In this document: positions 1 to 9,680 of the stretch, in pieces | Numbering within the stretch: position 1 is the stretch's first letter | Layout: each line of letters opens with the position of its first letter | Translations under genes and position numbers: made by a program | Notes under the pieces: model-generated | The model's database searches: none | What the model saw: only the letters and a program-made list of their open reading frames with translations | Told to the model about the DNA's origin: nothing | Assembly: GCA_004151065.3 (NCBI GenBank) | Contig: NWUY0304567112.1 | Location: 1-19,014, forward strand | From: Larix sibirica | Lineage: Eukaryota > Streptophyta > Pinopsida > Pinales > Pinaceae | Length of the DNA: 19,014 nt | Direction: 5' to 3'

Positions 1-636
1 ATGCAGTTTTTCCACCAATGAAACGAGGACATTGAACAAATACCTTTGGGTTGGGAAGGGCACCTGTCGTAGGCACGAAGAGTTATGGTGGATGGGATTA
101 ACTCTGTAGATCCTAGCTTTCACCAGACCGTGGTGGACCATAAGTATAAGCACCTTCATCAACAATGCATCGATATATAATAAGTTGTTTTTTTTATTTT
201 GATAGGATGCAATTGAAGGGGGAGCCTTGGCTCAAAATTGTCAAGTCACCAAGGTAATGAAGCATAAATTCAATGGTTAAATAACGCATGGGGTAGATCG
301 TAATACATTTTGTTAGGAAGAACAAGTTGGAATAACCTTGAGTGTTTACATGACGACAGTTTATTGGACCAAGTAATTTGAAATACCGTGGCTATGTGCG
401 GCTTTTGTATGTGGGTTATGTGCAGTTCGACGTCAAGGCGCCTCTCCTTTGGTACATGAGTTGTAGGGTCCACATTAGGTTGCAAGGTCTCGCTGGTTGA
501 GGGATGGGCGTTATTGTGTTCAGTTAAAATAGGCTCAAGCATGGCATATGCTCGATTCTTAGTTTGAAGGTAAGCCAAAGCAAGCACCCTTTTATTTATT
601 CATGCTATATTTTTCCGGAATAGAGGGTGTTTTATG
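1..636. other. Gene-free stretch with one doubtful minus-strand open frame
   Basis: No recognisable gene. The minus strand is open from an ATG at 587 down to 270 (105 codons). Its translation shows no domain, motif, signal peptide or membrane segment that I recognise, no ribosome-binding or promoter context is evident, and its amino acid usage looks random. A short plus-strand frame (85-180, 31 codons) is equally anonymous. The 181-205 stretch is T-rich. I treat both frames as chance. Confidence 0.5.
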
Positions 637-658
637 CTTCCCCTCGTTATAGGGGAAG
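637..658. repeat. Perfect 8-bp hairpin, GC-rich stem
   Basis: CTTCCCCT (637-644) and AGGGGAAG (651-658) are exact reverse complements around the 6-base loop CGTTAT. It is one of the cleanest inverted repeats found by eye here. It lies just upstream of an A/T-rich run and the Lys/Asp-rich block. Plant mitochondrial transcripts often end or are stabilised at stem-loops, but there is no upstream gene, so a role as an RNA 3' end is only a possibility. Confidence 0.6.
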
Positions 659-708
659 GGGCGGAGTCGCTTTTCTTTATTTTATCTATAGAAAAATAAG
701 AAAAATAA

Positions 709-858
709 AAAAAGAAGGACACATCGCAGGAGCCACCAAGCGAAGACCAAACAAACAAGAAGGGCAAGAACAAGGATAATAACCCAGAAAAGGACGAAGA
801 CAAGGACGAGGACCCCAGCAACAACGAAGACTAGGACAAGGACAAAGGGGAGAGCCCC
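709..858 (+). other. Lys/Asp/Glu/Asn-rich triplet block (decayed hexamer repeat)
   Basis: In the frame starting at 709 the DNA reads as an almost purely charged string built from AAG, GAC, GAG, GAA and AAC codons. The core (790-816) is a variant array of the six-base unit AAGGAC. It has one TAG (832-834) and ends at a second TAG (859-861). The same frame then stays open to a TGA near 1021, still Lys/Asn/Asp-rich, so about 105 codons carry only two stops. No start codon, domain or homologue is recognised. It could be a decayed purine-rich hexanucleotide repeat or a relic of a charged low-complexity protein segment; the repeat reading is simpler. Confidence 0.55.
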
Positions 859-1054
859 TAGAGCCTGGCTAGTCATAATCTAAAGGAAGATAATAAGATA
901 AGAATACAAGTCGTGCCACCCACCACCAAGAATAAACAAGATAGAAATCTAAATAGGGGAAGCCACCGCCAAGGGGAAAAAAGCATGAAAGAGAGCCATA
1001 AGTTATCCTTCTTTCTTACTTGAGATTAGTCTTAGTCCAATGCCCGTTGGTTTC

Positions 1055-1355
1055 GCTTTAGTTCCATGGAAGCCTTAGAGACACTACTTTATTTGTAGAG
1101 TTTAAAGCCTTAATAGTTAAGCTTTAGTTCTAATTAGTTATAAACTTGTAGTTAAACTAACTGTAGTAGCTCAACTTTGAGTCCCGATAGTCGCAATACA
1201 TAGAAATTATTTTTTTATTTCAATAAGGTGGTATCTAGCTTTAGTCCGTAGCCTTAGCCCTACACTTTATTTATTACTTGCCCTAAGGCCATAGAGTAAG
1301 GACTTCTGGTACTAGCTCTAAAGACTAGCTTAGCTTAGTCTTATGCCTTAGCCCT
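1055..1355. repeat. Diverged short repeats, GCTTTAGTYC and GCCTTAG families
   Basis: GCTTTAGT(T/C)C occurs at 1055-1065, 1121-1130 and 1238-1247. GCCTTAG occurs at 1072-1078, 1251-1257 and 1345-1351, the last two extended to GCCTTAGCCCT. CCCTAAGG, the complementary sense of part of the motif, also occurs near 1283 and 1352. The copies are irregularly spaced and mutated, as expected of an old tandem repeat eroded by indels. No gene lies in 1024-1400. Confidence 0.5.
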
Positions 1356-1399
1356 AAGGTAATGGATTGTCGGTGCACTCGCTTCCTCGCTGTATCCCG

Positions 1400-2480
1400 C
1401 TCCTTCCTTTTCCTTCCTCATATCTTGATTGAAGATTCATGGTGAGCATAGGGCTCATCAGCTTTCAAACATCGATCATCAATTGGACTCTGCTCAACAA
1501 ATTGAATTGTGAATCACCATAGGTAACACAGCATGCTTTAGCCTGTATAAGTCCCAGCAAAATAAGCAGTTCCAGACTATCTTACTTGTCCATGCACTTA
1601 TTATTAGTTATATGGGGAGTTCCTTATAGTTTTATAGCCTAATGGACTGGACTAGCTTCAGCCCTATGAACAACTGGACTTTACGAGGACATACCGATAG
1701 AAACGTCCTAAAATGGGATTATTACTATATAATAAATCCATTTTAGTTCCCCGATGATAGAGAGATTCCTTATCCAACCGGATCAAAACTCATTGTTATT
1801 AGGCAAAAATTGGAATTAGAATAAGTTAATTAATTCGTTCCAACAAAATTAGTTAGGTTCTCCACTTGATCTTCCAGATTGGAAAAAAACAAATTGGTAT
1901 ATAGATCGTTATAAACAAGTGTTGAACTTATAAAAGAAACAACCATAAGGTGCGAAGCCGCTTGTAGGTGCCTCGGCCCCCCGAACCCGCAGCAGCTTCA
2001 GCTCACATTCCGCACTGGAGCTCAGGAGCCCACAGCTATTCGAACCAACAACGAGAGAACCAACTATGAGATCTGCAAGTGGTTGTTTACTCCCACCCCA
2101 GAAGACAGGCAAGTTTTCACCAGAATCTATGTATGCAGTCCCCGGAATCTATGCAAGTTGTAGAATCCCTATAATACAGGGACTACAGGCAAGTATAAAA
2201 ACACAAGTATATATGCCCCCCAATAATGACATACAGGTTAAACTTATATATGTGATGCTTGTATATTTAGATGATCCAACTAGGTCTTAGAGATGGATTT
2301 GACATAACAGCTGTTTATCTATTGACATTGTTGGAACCACCTCCTATGCTTATGACATTATTGTCTGAAGGATAAAAACTTATGAAATAAAATGGACAAG
2401 TGGAACCCCATAAACACTTCCACTATGGAAACTGCTGGAAATGGCATTATGACTAGATAATAAAATCCAGTTTATTGACC
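1400..2480. other. Gene-free stretch, including a GC-rich patch
   Basis: No gene is recognised. A frame at 1853-1930 is open for 26 codons with a Trp/Tyr/Lys/Asp-rich tail that looks protein-like but is too short to assign. 1950-2045 is distinctly more GC-rich than its surroundings, with runs such as CGGCCCCCC; on the minus strand it lies in a 67-codon open frame (2112 to 1909) that I do not recognise. Near 2123-2155 there is a small diverged direct repeat (CCAGAATCTATG / CCGGAATCTATG). The rest is featureless. Confidence 0.45.
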
Positions 2481-2720
2481 TTATGTAGAAGAGAAGGTGG
2501 AAAAATTGATCGTTTCACTTAGTAACCCTGGGAAATTTGCTAGAGATAAGGTGCCGTGTAAAGATGATAGAGAGAGAGTGAAACGTGGGCTATTAAGTTC
2601 TCCTACATAAACCTGGTCTATCAGGACTGGTAAATTCATAAATAAAAGGTGTAATGGGTAGATGATAGAGAGTACGGACCTATCAAACTGGTAAATTCCC
2701 AGATTTATTATACTATTATC
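2480..2720. repeat. GATGATAGAGAG / GGTAAATTC dispersed repeat family, two local copies
   Basis: GATGATAGAGAG occurs at 2563-2574 and 2661-2672. Each is followed downstream by CTATC(A)-ACTGGTAAATTC (2618-2637 and about 2680-2698). A third related copy lies near 12163-12241, and the 12-mer alone also occurs at 1753-1764. The copies differ by insertions between the two conserved halves. The minus strand here has an 88-codon open frame (2747 to 2481) that I regard as incidental to the repeats. Confidence 0.6.
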
Positions 2721-2902
2721 CTGTAGATCGTGCGAGTAAAAAATCATAATCGGTGACCTCCCTCATACGACTTTACTTCTTCCGTACCCTCCTTTGGCGG
2801 CTCTTCCTTACCGGCCAGCATCTATTGTAAGAATACAATCATGAGTGCACCCACCTAACTAAAACACTGGGATTCTAGCTGCCTTTTTATATGGCGAACT
2901 CT

Positions 2903-3360
2903 TCCTATGGCGAAAATAAAGCTCACATAATACGGGCGAACTTACTACTTACTATGGCAGAAAGCGGAAACAGACAGTAAGCATACATAATACAGACAGG
3001 AGGCAGAAATGAAGCATAAAGTAAAGCGGGCATCGGCCTTACTTAAAGCGGACATCGAACAAAAATAATAAAGTAAGCGGCGATAATACGGCGGACTAAA
3101 TGTAGCCATCATATGCTCATAGAAAGCTTACAGGATGGGTCATGGCCAACCAAGGGGGAAAATCACATCTAGCTAGAGAAAACGAACATCCTATGGCGAA
3201 CAGAAAGGGTAAAACATAAAGCTCACTGAATACGAAATCAAGGGTAAATTATACGGGGAAGCGTACTTAATGTGGGCAGAAACATAAAGGGGATATCGGA
3301 CATAAAGGCGGACAGCAGACAGGAAGCGGACACGGACTTAAAGCGTACTTCATACGAACT
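2903..3360. repeat. Decayed repeat patch (TCCTATGGCGAA and AAAGCGGAC units)
   Basis: TCCTATGGCGAA is exact at 2903-2914 and 3189-3200. Each copy is followed by (A/C)ATAAAGCTCAC(AT/TG)AATACG, with about 12 extra bases in the second copy, so roughly 30 bases are duplicated about 290 bases apart. Between and after them are many variants of AAAGCGGACAT, ATACGGCG and GTACTTAA, for example near 2961, 3024, 3046, 3075, 3322 and 3340. The region is rich in CG dinucleotides. A minus-strand open frame across it (3486 to 3238) is probably a by-product. Confidence 0.55.
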
Positions 3361-3489
3361 GACTGAAAGCGCTGATGTAAAAAAGAAAGGCAAGGTCAAA
3401 AGGTGTATAAAGGCGAGGGCATAGGGCAGAGTCAAATTTAGAGTATGTTTCAAAGTACCGGTCATAGTTGACAAGGAAGCGTACAACGT

Positions 3490-4436
3490 TGGTATGAGGT
3501 AAGGGTCCCAGCAAGGAAGAAGACAGAGGCTTATTTTCTGGATGTTTTCAAAGAATAAGGTGGTTTATGTCCAAATAAGTGTAAGGTCCAAAGGAGTAAT
3601 TAAGATGCATAGGTTGTTACCAGGGTAGTTCCAGCAAAGTCTGATTTCCCAAGGCAATTTTTAAGGCAGTATGCAGTTTAATTTTTCGTAGGGCGTAGGT
3701 CTGAGGGTAAGGTTCCCAAGGCTAAAAGGTTATGTATCTGTCCGTAGTCCCGCTCCACCTCAAACCATAGCATCAATGTTCATCGATTACTACTCCTAAT
3801 TGGTGACTCAAACACAATTATCCTCAGGATTGGGGTATTTAATGTCTACAGACTTGCCTTATCTGTTACTGACTGAACGTCTGTCTTTGATGGATTTCAA
3901 ATAAGTGCATGCTTTAACTCTTATCCTGCCATGGGTTCACATCTCTACTCTGGTCGGTTGGCACCAGGTAATGCATGTATAATTTTTAAGGTTTAGCACC
4001 TCGCTCACACTCCTTACCTTGTGCTTTCCCCATTCCGTGTGCCGCCCCGTGCGGGGTGTGAACATGCACCACTAAAATAATCCAAGCCATTCACGCCATT
4101 CACTGAATAGTTGTTGTTAAGCCGCTCACAGCATGAATCCATGATTGAAAATCTTAAAAACACACCCGTGCATAATCCCTGAAATTCCTTCACTTCTTCT
4201 GGCTAGCCAACTAATAATAAGAAATGAAATCAAATAAATAACTCACAATCAATTAATAATCCAATCCTTCCTTGTATTGTTCTCCCAAATATGTTTTGTC
4301 AGGTCCTGCATGCTGGATATAAGAACTGGGATTTAATGGCATTGAGTAGCACCCTCCTAATGGAGTAATCTCGTGTCTAATAAAGTACCTTACAAACCTT
4401 CCGTCTATTCTGTGTTTATCGCCATGCATGCAGTGA
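3490..4436. other. Gene-free stretch
   Basis: No gene or domain is seen on either strand. There are weak repeats of AAGGTCC (3571-3595) and a small GC-rich inverted motif CCCCGTGCGGGG near 4045-4056, whose stem is only four base pairs with a tetraloop. 4200-4270 is A/T-rich and featureless. I see nothing else to support. Confidence 0.45.
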
Positions 4437-4793
4437 CCAGCGGTTAATGAGAGCTCCTATTGGGAGGTGGCTATCTTATTGATCTCTTGGCTAGCAGCAA
4501 TTGGTATCTCTCCTGGGGCTCTGCTCTCGTCGGGCTCAATGAGTTGGACGGCTATGATCTACGCCTTTCCTTGCTGGTGCGGTAGTTATAGTATCCCTGG
4601 TATATCTTCCCATGTTGGTTGGGTGTGTTCCATTATTAGGTTAGTAGTCTCTGTGGGGTGTGCCCTTGCCGGTGCCATATCTTCTTTCCGTACAGTGTCC
4701 CATACTGGTTGGCATGTTTTTGTGTTGCCCGTTGCCGGTGGGAGGCTCTCTTGGCAGGTCATTTTTAAGCGTGCATTAAATATGTTATTATAA
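4437..4793 (+). CDS. Doubtful hypothetical ORF with in-phase internal duplications
   Basis: This is the longest plus-strand open frame: open from 4437, with a GTG at 4467 as a possible start (108 codons) and a TAA at 4791-4793. Two hydrophobic stretches (roughly residues 1-20 and 50-72 from the GTG) could be membrane segments. The DNA contains diverged direct repeats: TCCCAT..TGGTTGG at 4608 and 4698 (90 bases apart) and TTGCCGGTG at 4666 and 4732 (66 apart). Both spacings are multiples of three, so the peptide shows paired motifs (SHVGW / SHTGW; LAGA / VAGG). No homologue is recognised. Mitochondrial genomes do carry chimeric hydrophobic ORFs, but there is no upstream gene or evident promoter. 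A repeat-derived chance frame is at least as likely. Confidence 0.2.
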   Translation, partial: PAVNESSYWEVAILLISWLAAIGISPGALLSSGSMSWTAMIYAFPCWCGSYSIPGISSHVGWVCSIIRLVVSVGCALAGAISSFRTVSHTGWHVFVLPVAGGRLSWQVIFKRALNMLL

Positions 4794-4839
4794 ACAATTG
4801 TCTCAGCAATTAAAAACAGCTTCATAGTAAGTAAGCATC

Positions 4840-5190
4840 GTTCATCGGTTCCAAAACATCCAAGAAGAAAGACATGCTGCATCGGTTCTGAAACCTGAAT
4901 ACATTGACTGCTCTACTCCTGGATGTAGTAGCAGAAGGGAGTACCGGGCATTGAGTGCCTCAACACTAGTGGCAACACCTGAGTTTACATCTGGGCATTG
5001 GGTGCATCGAGAATTTACATGGCCTCCAGGGTATATTGGCCCACCTCCTGTCAAAGACCATCTCCTTATCGGCGACTACTCGCTATTGACCTCCTTATTG
5101 GTTTCCATAAAGAAAAGTAATTAACTATTGGGATAGAGTACCAGCATCGGCTGTATCAAAAACTCTTGGGATCAAGTACCAGCGATACCA
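4840..5190. repeat. Short diverged tandem repeats
   Basis: Several near-duplicate units lie side by side: CATCGGTTC at about 4842 and 4881; GGGCATTGRGTGC at 4946-4958 and 4993-5005; GGGAT-R-AGTACCAGC at 5130-5145 and 5168-5183. Each pair differs by a few substitutions. No gene is recognised. A 70-codon minus-strand frame spans 5054-4842 and has no recognisable features. Confidence 0.55.
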
Positions 5191-6176
5191 GCATAAAAAC
5201 CTACCTGGATAAAGTGAATATCAAAACCTCCTGTAATTGAGTGGATCACCACCACTGGGTAATAATAGGGAAATGATCTGAAAGGATGTAGTTAAGTAAA
5301 TATAAAATCCATTTTATTGCTTCAATGGGTTATCCTGGATGGACCCCGTTAACGTACCGCATAATGGCCGGTACTCAATAATTGCGGTACTTAATAATGG
5401 TGGGTACTTCTTGATTCCAAGAGGAAAGCCCACGTGGAGATGCCGGTACTCCTATTTTTATATGCTAGCGATACTAAAATAGCTATAGTTCATATTAACA
5501 GATTAATCTGGTTCAAAGAGGAAAGAGCCCTGTAAAAAAAAAGAAGTCCTGGCCAAAAAGGAATAACCCCATCCGGTTGACATAAGAAAGAGCCTTGCTT
5601 AAATTATAATTCCGATAAATAAGGGAAACGAAGCCTGGTCATTTACATACCAAAACAATACTTCCGCTACTTACCGCCGATACTGCCCGCATCACGACCC
5701 CCAATCTGGAACGAGCTACGGTAACAGACAGAGACAGAAAATCCAAGTACAAAAAATAGGAGTGTTAAGGCTGGAACTGGCCAGTAATAAATTCCCCAGG
5801 TTAATGAGGAGTTTCATCGAGCTTGCGGGGCTTGAAAATATAGCAGCCATTAAGGAAGCCAGGAAGCCATGGAGCTGAAAGGATAAATCATTTGGATCAT
5901 CAGGCTGCACAGAAAGCACCCGTAACTTAGACTTAGGACCAAGGCAGGTACAAAAGAAAGAGCACAGGCTGGAAATCAATGAATGGTCAGTGAATCCTAG
6001 GTCATTGAGGAGCGTTAATCATATCGCTTTTCGTTGAAGGTCAGGGTAACTCAAGTCAGGTCAGGTCAGGAGCTTCCAACCAGACAGGAAGGAGATTTAG
6101 TTATTACTTTCCACCGATTGTCATGACTAGCAGGAAAGAGATTGATTTAATCTAATCAGCATAGGTAAAGACATGA
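5190..6176. other. Gene-free stretch with small repeats
   Basis: No gene is recognised. 5351-5408 holds three variants of GGTACTYAATAAT / GGTACTT. TCAGG is repeated three times exactly at 6056-6070, just after GTCAGGGTAACTCAA. An 87-codon minus-strand frame (5979 to 5716) has a Leu/Ser/Cys-rich translation with no recognised domain. The rest is featureless. Confidence 0.45.
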
Positions 6177-6431
6177 GCCAGGACAGAAGTGGCAGAGTCT
6201 ATGGTTGTGGTTACAGATTCTTATTCCTATCCAGTGCCTGTTTACCTTAAAACTTAAACTGAACAAGAACCACCTCGCCGGCATCCCTTACAGCCGCCAG
6301 TTTTAGAACCAATTTCCGTTTATCCAGTTCTATTTAGAGCAGATCGATATTTAGATCCGGCTTCAGTGACCATTGAACATAACCCGTTGATTCCCTTATA
6401 TATCGTTCAAGGCTGCGGCAGGAGCAGCTGA
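6177..6431 (+). other. Pro/Val/Tyr-rich protein-like frame with one stop
   Basis: A single frame runs from after a TGA (6174-6176) to a TGA at 6429-6431 with one internal stop (TAA 6255-6257), 84 codons in all. The translation is rich in Pro, Val and Tyr and has repeated local patterns (YPVPVY; YPVLF). No family is recognised and no start or regulatory signal is evident. A second frame, open from 6391 to 6648 (85 codons, stop TAG-free until TGA), overlaps its 3' end and is equally anonymous. Either a coding relic or triplet-phased filler like the blocks further downstream; I cannot tell which. Confidence 0.35.
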
Positions 6432-6907
6432 TTTGATTGATTCAATTCAACCACCGCCCATATTGAGATCGAGAGCTAACAGCTTCCCTTCACACCAAAT
6501 CCATATCTTTAGCGAGTTACTGACCGAAAGGCAGACCCCGCTAAAGATAGATACGGTTCCAATTATAGCCTGTTTAAGATTCTCTAGTTTCAGTTCCGAA
6601 TACGGGAGTTGGCCGAATGAAAGCAACACGTTGTGCATAGCCAGTTGATCTTGATCCGGATACCCGTGAACCAGAAGATCTAAGTAAATTGTTAATCTAA
6701 CGGAAAAAGCTAGAGCTGGAAGGGATGTTGGGCTGGCTATATATAGGTGGTAAACTGCTACTAGGACAATTGAATAAATGGCGTATAGAACCGAACGAAG
6801 AGAAGCTGGTTAAGTAGAAAATAAATCACGGTCAATTGCCATAAACTAGGAATCAACCTAGGCTACTAGTTATTGAAATGAAATTGGACGGATGAACGGC
6901 AGCAAGG

Positions 6908-7211
6908 ATGCTGATCTTTTATCCAATCAATAATATAAACCTACAGCGGATGAAGCGCCGCTTTATTCTGAACCAAGTGACCCAGCACCAGCAGTGTGGG
7001 CACCTTTGTGATAACCTTGGCTACTTGCTTTACTATATATGTCTCTGTGTCTTTTGCTTTCGCTTCTGGCTTTGCCACTCATGCTGCTGGTGGTTCCGGA
7101 TCAACTTCAATGAGCGCAGATGCTGCTACCTTTATTCCCAGTGTTTGCTCCTGCCGCTCTTCCTTTATTTTGCCTGCTTTACCTCGAACTCCTCAAAATA
7201 AGGTAACGTAA
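6908..7211 (+). other. Triplet-phased Ala/Ser/Thr/Gly-rich block
   Basis: In the 6996-7211 frame, GCT, ACT, TCA, GGT and similar codons dominate, giving a translation very rich in Ala, Ser, Thr, Gly and Phe between residues 5 and 50. The preceding 6930-7010 reads as an Ala/Pro/Asp/Glu-rich string in a different frame. No domain is recognised. The same composition and codon phase recur at 8640-9680, 9985-10185, 10639-11248 and 17000-17290. I list it as low-complexity sequence with unexplained coding-like rhythm, not as a gene. Confidence 0.5.
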
Positions 7212-7249
7212 TATACCTATTCCTACTGCTTACAAGCGCTACCAAGCTC

Positions 7250-7515
7250 TTCATTCAAAAACGAAGGGGACAACAAGTGGCAAGTTGTTTGAGCTATGGC
7301 ACAATAATTTTAGTCACTTGCACCGTAGAGAACCTCCTCTATTGAAAGATATGGTGCAGGGATTGCCAGATTGAAAAATTGAGCCAATTGGTGTGTGCAA
7401 AGGATGTGCACTTGGTAAGCACTCCAAGTCTGCTTTCCATATAGCAAGTAGAGATTGATAGAGATTCTCGAGTTGATACATTCCGTCTATGTGGGCCTAT
7501 GTATTCCTGTAAGGT
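7250..7515 (+). pseudogene. Ty1/copia polyprotein relic: GAG-pre-integrase zinc motif and start of integrase
   Basis: In one frame from about 7261 the translation contains the hallmark LWH..(F)SHLH, then LLKDMVQGLP, then VCKGCALGKHSKSAF, which is the plant copia GAG-pre-integrase domain. The zinc ligands are visible: His at 7300-7302 and in the SHLH segment, Cys at 7396-7398 and 7405-7407. Next comes the integrase start ILELIHS in another frame; the conserved segment carrying the first catalytic Asp is shifted by a small deletion near 7489. A TGA at 7372-7374 and stops around 7456 break it. In a live element this would be part of the pol polyprotein that inserts the cDNA. No copia LTR, reverse transcriptase or RNase H is seen nearby, so this is an isolated ~260-bp fragment. 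Confidence 0.85.
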
Positions 7516-7519
7516 CAGT

Positions 7520-8560
7520 AAGAATTGACCGGATTAAAATGAGAGATTAGGTAAACCCCCCCTTACCTCCTTGCAGGTTTCGCTTTTTTATACCTCTGAT
7601 TCCTCCCTCCGGAAAAAGCCTTCCCGCATTGTCGAACCCACAGTCATGCACTTTTTTTTCTATCTATCTATCTATAATCCAACAAAGTGCAATGAGTAGC
7701 TACTTCAGGGAATAACTCCCAACTAGTAGGTTCTTCAATACATTCCGGCCTATCCCGTAGGTTCCATCATCCATCGTTGCATCAATCGCTATCACCAGGG
7801 AGAGTCGCAAACGGTAACGCTATATCTAGCCCACTCGCCCTATCTCCCGGGTATTAGCCAGGAGACCTATTTTGTCAAACGAGTTTTTCATTATATGAGC
7901 ATGTTCGATAACTATTTGGAAAGGATAGATCATATAAAGGCAAGGGTAAGGCAATTAACAAGGCTTACACCCTTAATCTTATCAGCTAAGGAATGAGATT
8001 AGGTATTAGGAATTATCAATTAGGGATTAGGAAACAGATAAGCCATCCAACTATAGGCCATTTTACAGCCAGCTCCTCTGTTTTGGCAACCCATATTGTT
8101 ATGTCTCAGCAAGTACAGTCATAAGGCGATATACACATAACTCTTATTTTTCAAGTAGGTGGCTCCTAAGCAGTGGATTCAAGTTGATGAATCGTATTGG
8201 CAAGGCTCGGCCGAACCAGAAGGTAATGTGTGATACCTATAAGTTTATACGTGGTACCAAGAATCATAATAAGATAGGTTAAAGAGTCAATATCCTATTG
8301 CTGTATCCTCGCCCCGATTCCTTCCTGGCTAAAGCAAGAGGTTATAAGAAAAAGTTAATCCATTAAAGGTAAGGTTTGTTTGTTAATATGCCCACCCGCG
8401 GGCTAAGAATTAATGCTGATAAATGTGTCTGTAATATATATGTGTCCATAATATATCTTCAGATGGGCTTGTTCCTGAAAGGGCCTATACAACCTGTACT
8501 AGCATCATAATTTTTTCAAGCAGTAGTTCTATCGGCGGAGAGGCAGGTATAACAGAGGGA
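7520..8560. other. Gene-free stretch
   Basis: No gene is recognised. It contains a (TCTA)4 microsatellite at 7659-7674 after an eight-T run, and local GATTAGG / TATTAGGA / GATTAGGA repeats at 7996-8035. Otherwise I see only unique, featureless sequence. Confidence 0.5.
7659..7674. repeat. (TCTA)4 microsatellite
   Basis: Four exact TCTA units follow a T run. It is short and of a kind common in plant DNA. Confidence 0.9.
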
Positions 8561-9680
8561 AAGGTGGTTATTAACCTACTAGTCTAAGTTAGACCCGTTC
8601 CTTATCCTGTTATAGAATCCATTAGATATCCAGTATTAGAGTTCCTAGTAGCGGAGGCAAGCGCGTAGCTTCCATTTCCAGTTTCAGTTCGAGGGCTTGT
8701 TCCAGATCCCAATCGAGTAGCTTCGATCCAATTGACCCTTACTAATTACTCATATCCACCAACAGGATAGATCTACACAGGAATCATCAGTTCAATCAAT
8801 CAAAATGACCCTCATGACCTTTAAGTAACATCTCAGCAGCAGCTTGACCGTCATCATCTCAGCCGGTGTTCCTTTAAGTTAAATAGCCATTTCGAAAGCC
8901 AGCAGCATCCATTCCAGGTTGAGATCGATATGCAAAGCTATAAGTTTGATATTATCTAGTTCCACCAGCTACAACCGAATAGACTAAAGCACTATAAATG
9001 TGATTTGTTCGATCCAATGAGGACAATTCGCCTCTTTCTAGAGTATGATTCCCAATTAAACTATTAAAAAATTCTTACTTGTTTCGTTATAGACAATGCA
9101 TTCTACTCGATTTGGTACCAAGCAACGACCTAAAATCGATCATTATGTATTACCGGGAAATGCATTACGTTCCGTTTATTATATGATACATGTTACATGC
9201 ATTTGTAATATCCTCGATCCCAACCAGCAGCAATACCAGCAGTAGCACCAACAACAGCATAGACATAGGCATATTAACCAAATGCATATACAGTTGAAGC
9301 ACGCGTTAATTAAGCTGTTTACTAAGCAGATCAAGCACTAGCACTATATCCTGTCAAGTTTATTTAGTACCAACATACCTAGCAGCAGTCAATGGAGTAG
9401 TCGTTGAAGCACCACTAAGACTAGTTTCAAGTAGTTCCATAAGCAGCACTAGCAGTATACCCACCACAAATTGAACCAGCATACCTTCCTTCCTGTCCTA
9501 GCTTCTCCAGAACCACTACCAGTACCAGCAGCATATCCACCGGTAGTATATACTAAGTAAGCACTACCCGCAGAAGCATCGGTTGGTTCAGTAGAAGACC
9601 CGGCACCAGCATCACTATCTGTTGTTGATCCAGAAGCAAGGGTAGCAGTACCTACGGCAAAACCAGCAGCATCTTCCTGG
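8560..9680 (-). other. Long triplet-phased Gly/Ala/Ser/Thr/Tyr-rich block, minus strand
   Basis: On the minus strand GCT, GGT, ACT, AGT, TAT, GGA and TCA follow one another for long stretches. From 9660 down to about 9490 one frame is open for more than 50 codons and is almost all Gly, Ala, Ser and Thr. Frame changes and stops then intervene, and the theme resumes at 9410-9370, 9290-9200, 9010-8880 and 8740-8620. Two segments are diverged copies: minus 8996-8958 (YSALVYSVVAGGT) and minus 9273-9237 (YAYVYAVVGATAG), similar in DNA and in the same phase. The plus strand reads as CCA/GCA/GTA/ACA triplets (Pro/Ala/Val/Thr), which is less rich. No family is recognised; silk-like or glycine-rich proteins would look similar, but the stops argue against a present-day gene. 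Confidence 0.5.

Noticed and set aside
270-587. Minus-strand 105-codon open frame
   Set aside because: The longest minus-strand ATG frame, but no motif, no biased composition and no repeat structure; consistent with chance in 19 kb.
600-876. Minus-strand Leu/Val/Phe-rich frames that look like membrane proteins
   Set aside because: They are the complement of the AAGGAC-type purine-rich repeat; the hydrophobicity is a by-product of pyrimidine-rich codons.
1950-2050. Possible tRNA on the minus strand (GGTTCGAAT near 2040)
   Set aside because: The T-loop-like string is not flanked by pairing stems, and no D arm or acceptor stem can be drawn.
3799-3811. 13-mer ATTGGTGACTCAA shared with 13853-13865, suggesting a second PBS or LTR
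   Set aside because: The flanking sequences do not align and there is no LTR end or gag after it; a single short match is weak evidence.
4045-4056. CCCCGTGCGGGG palindrome as a terminator or origin
   Set aside because: Only a four-base-pair stem, no neighbouring gene, no other structural context.
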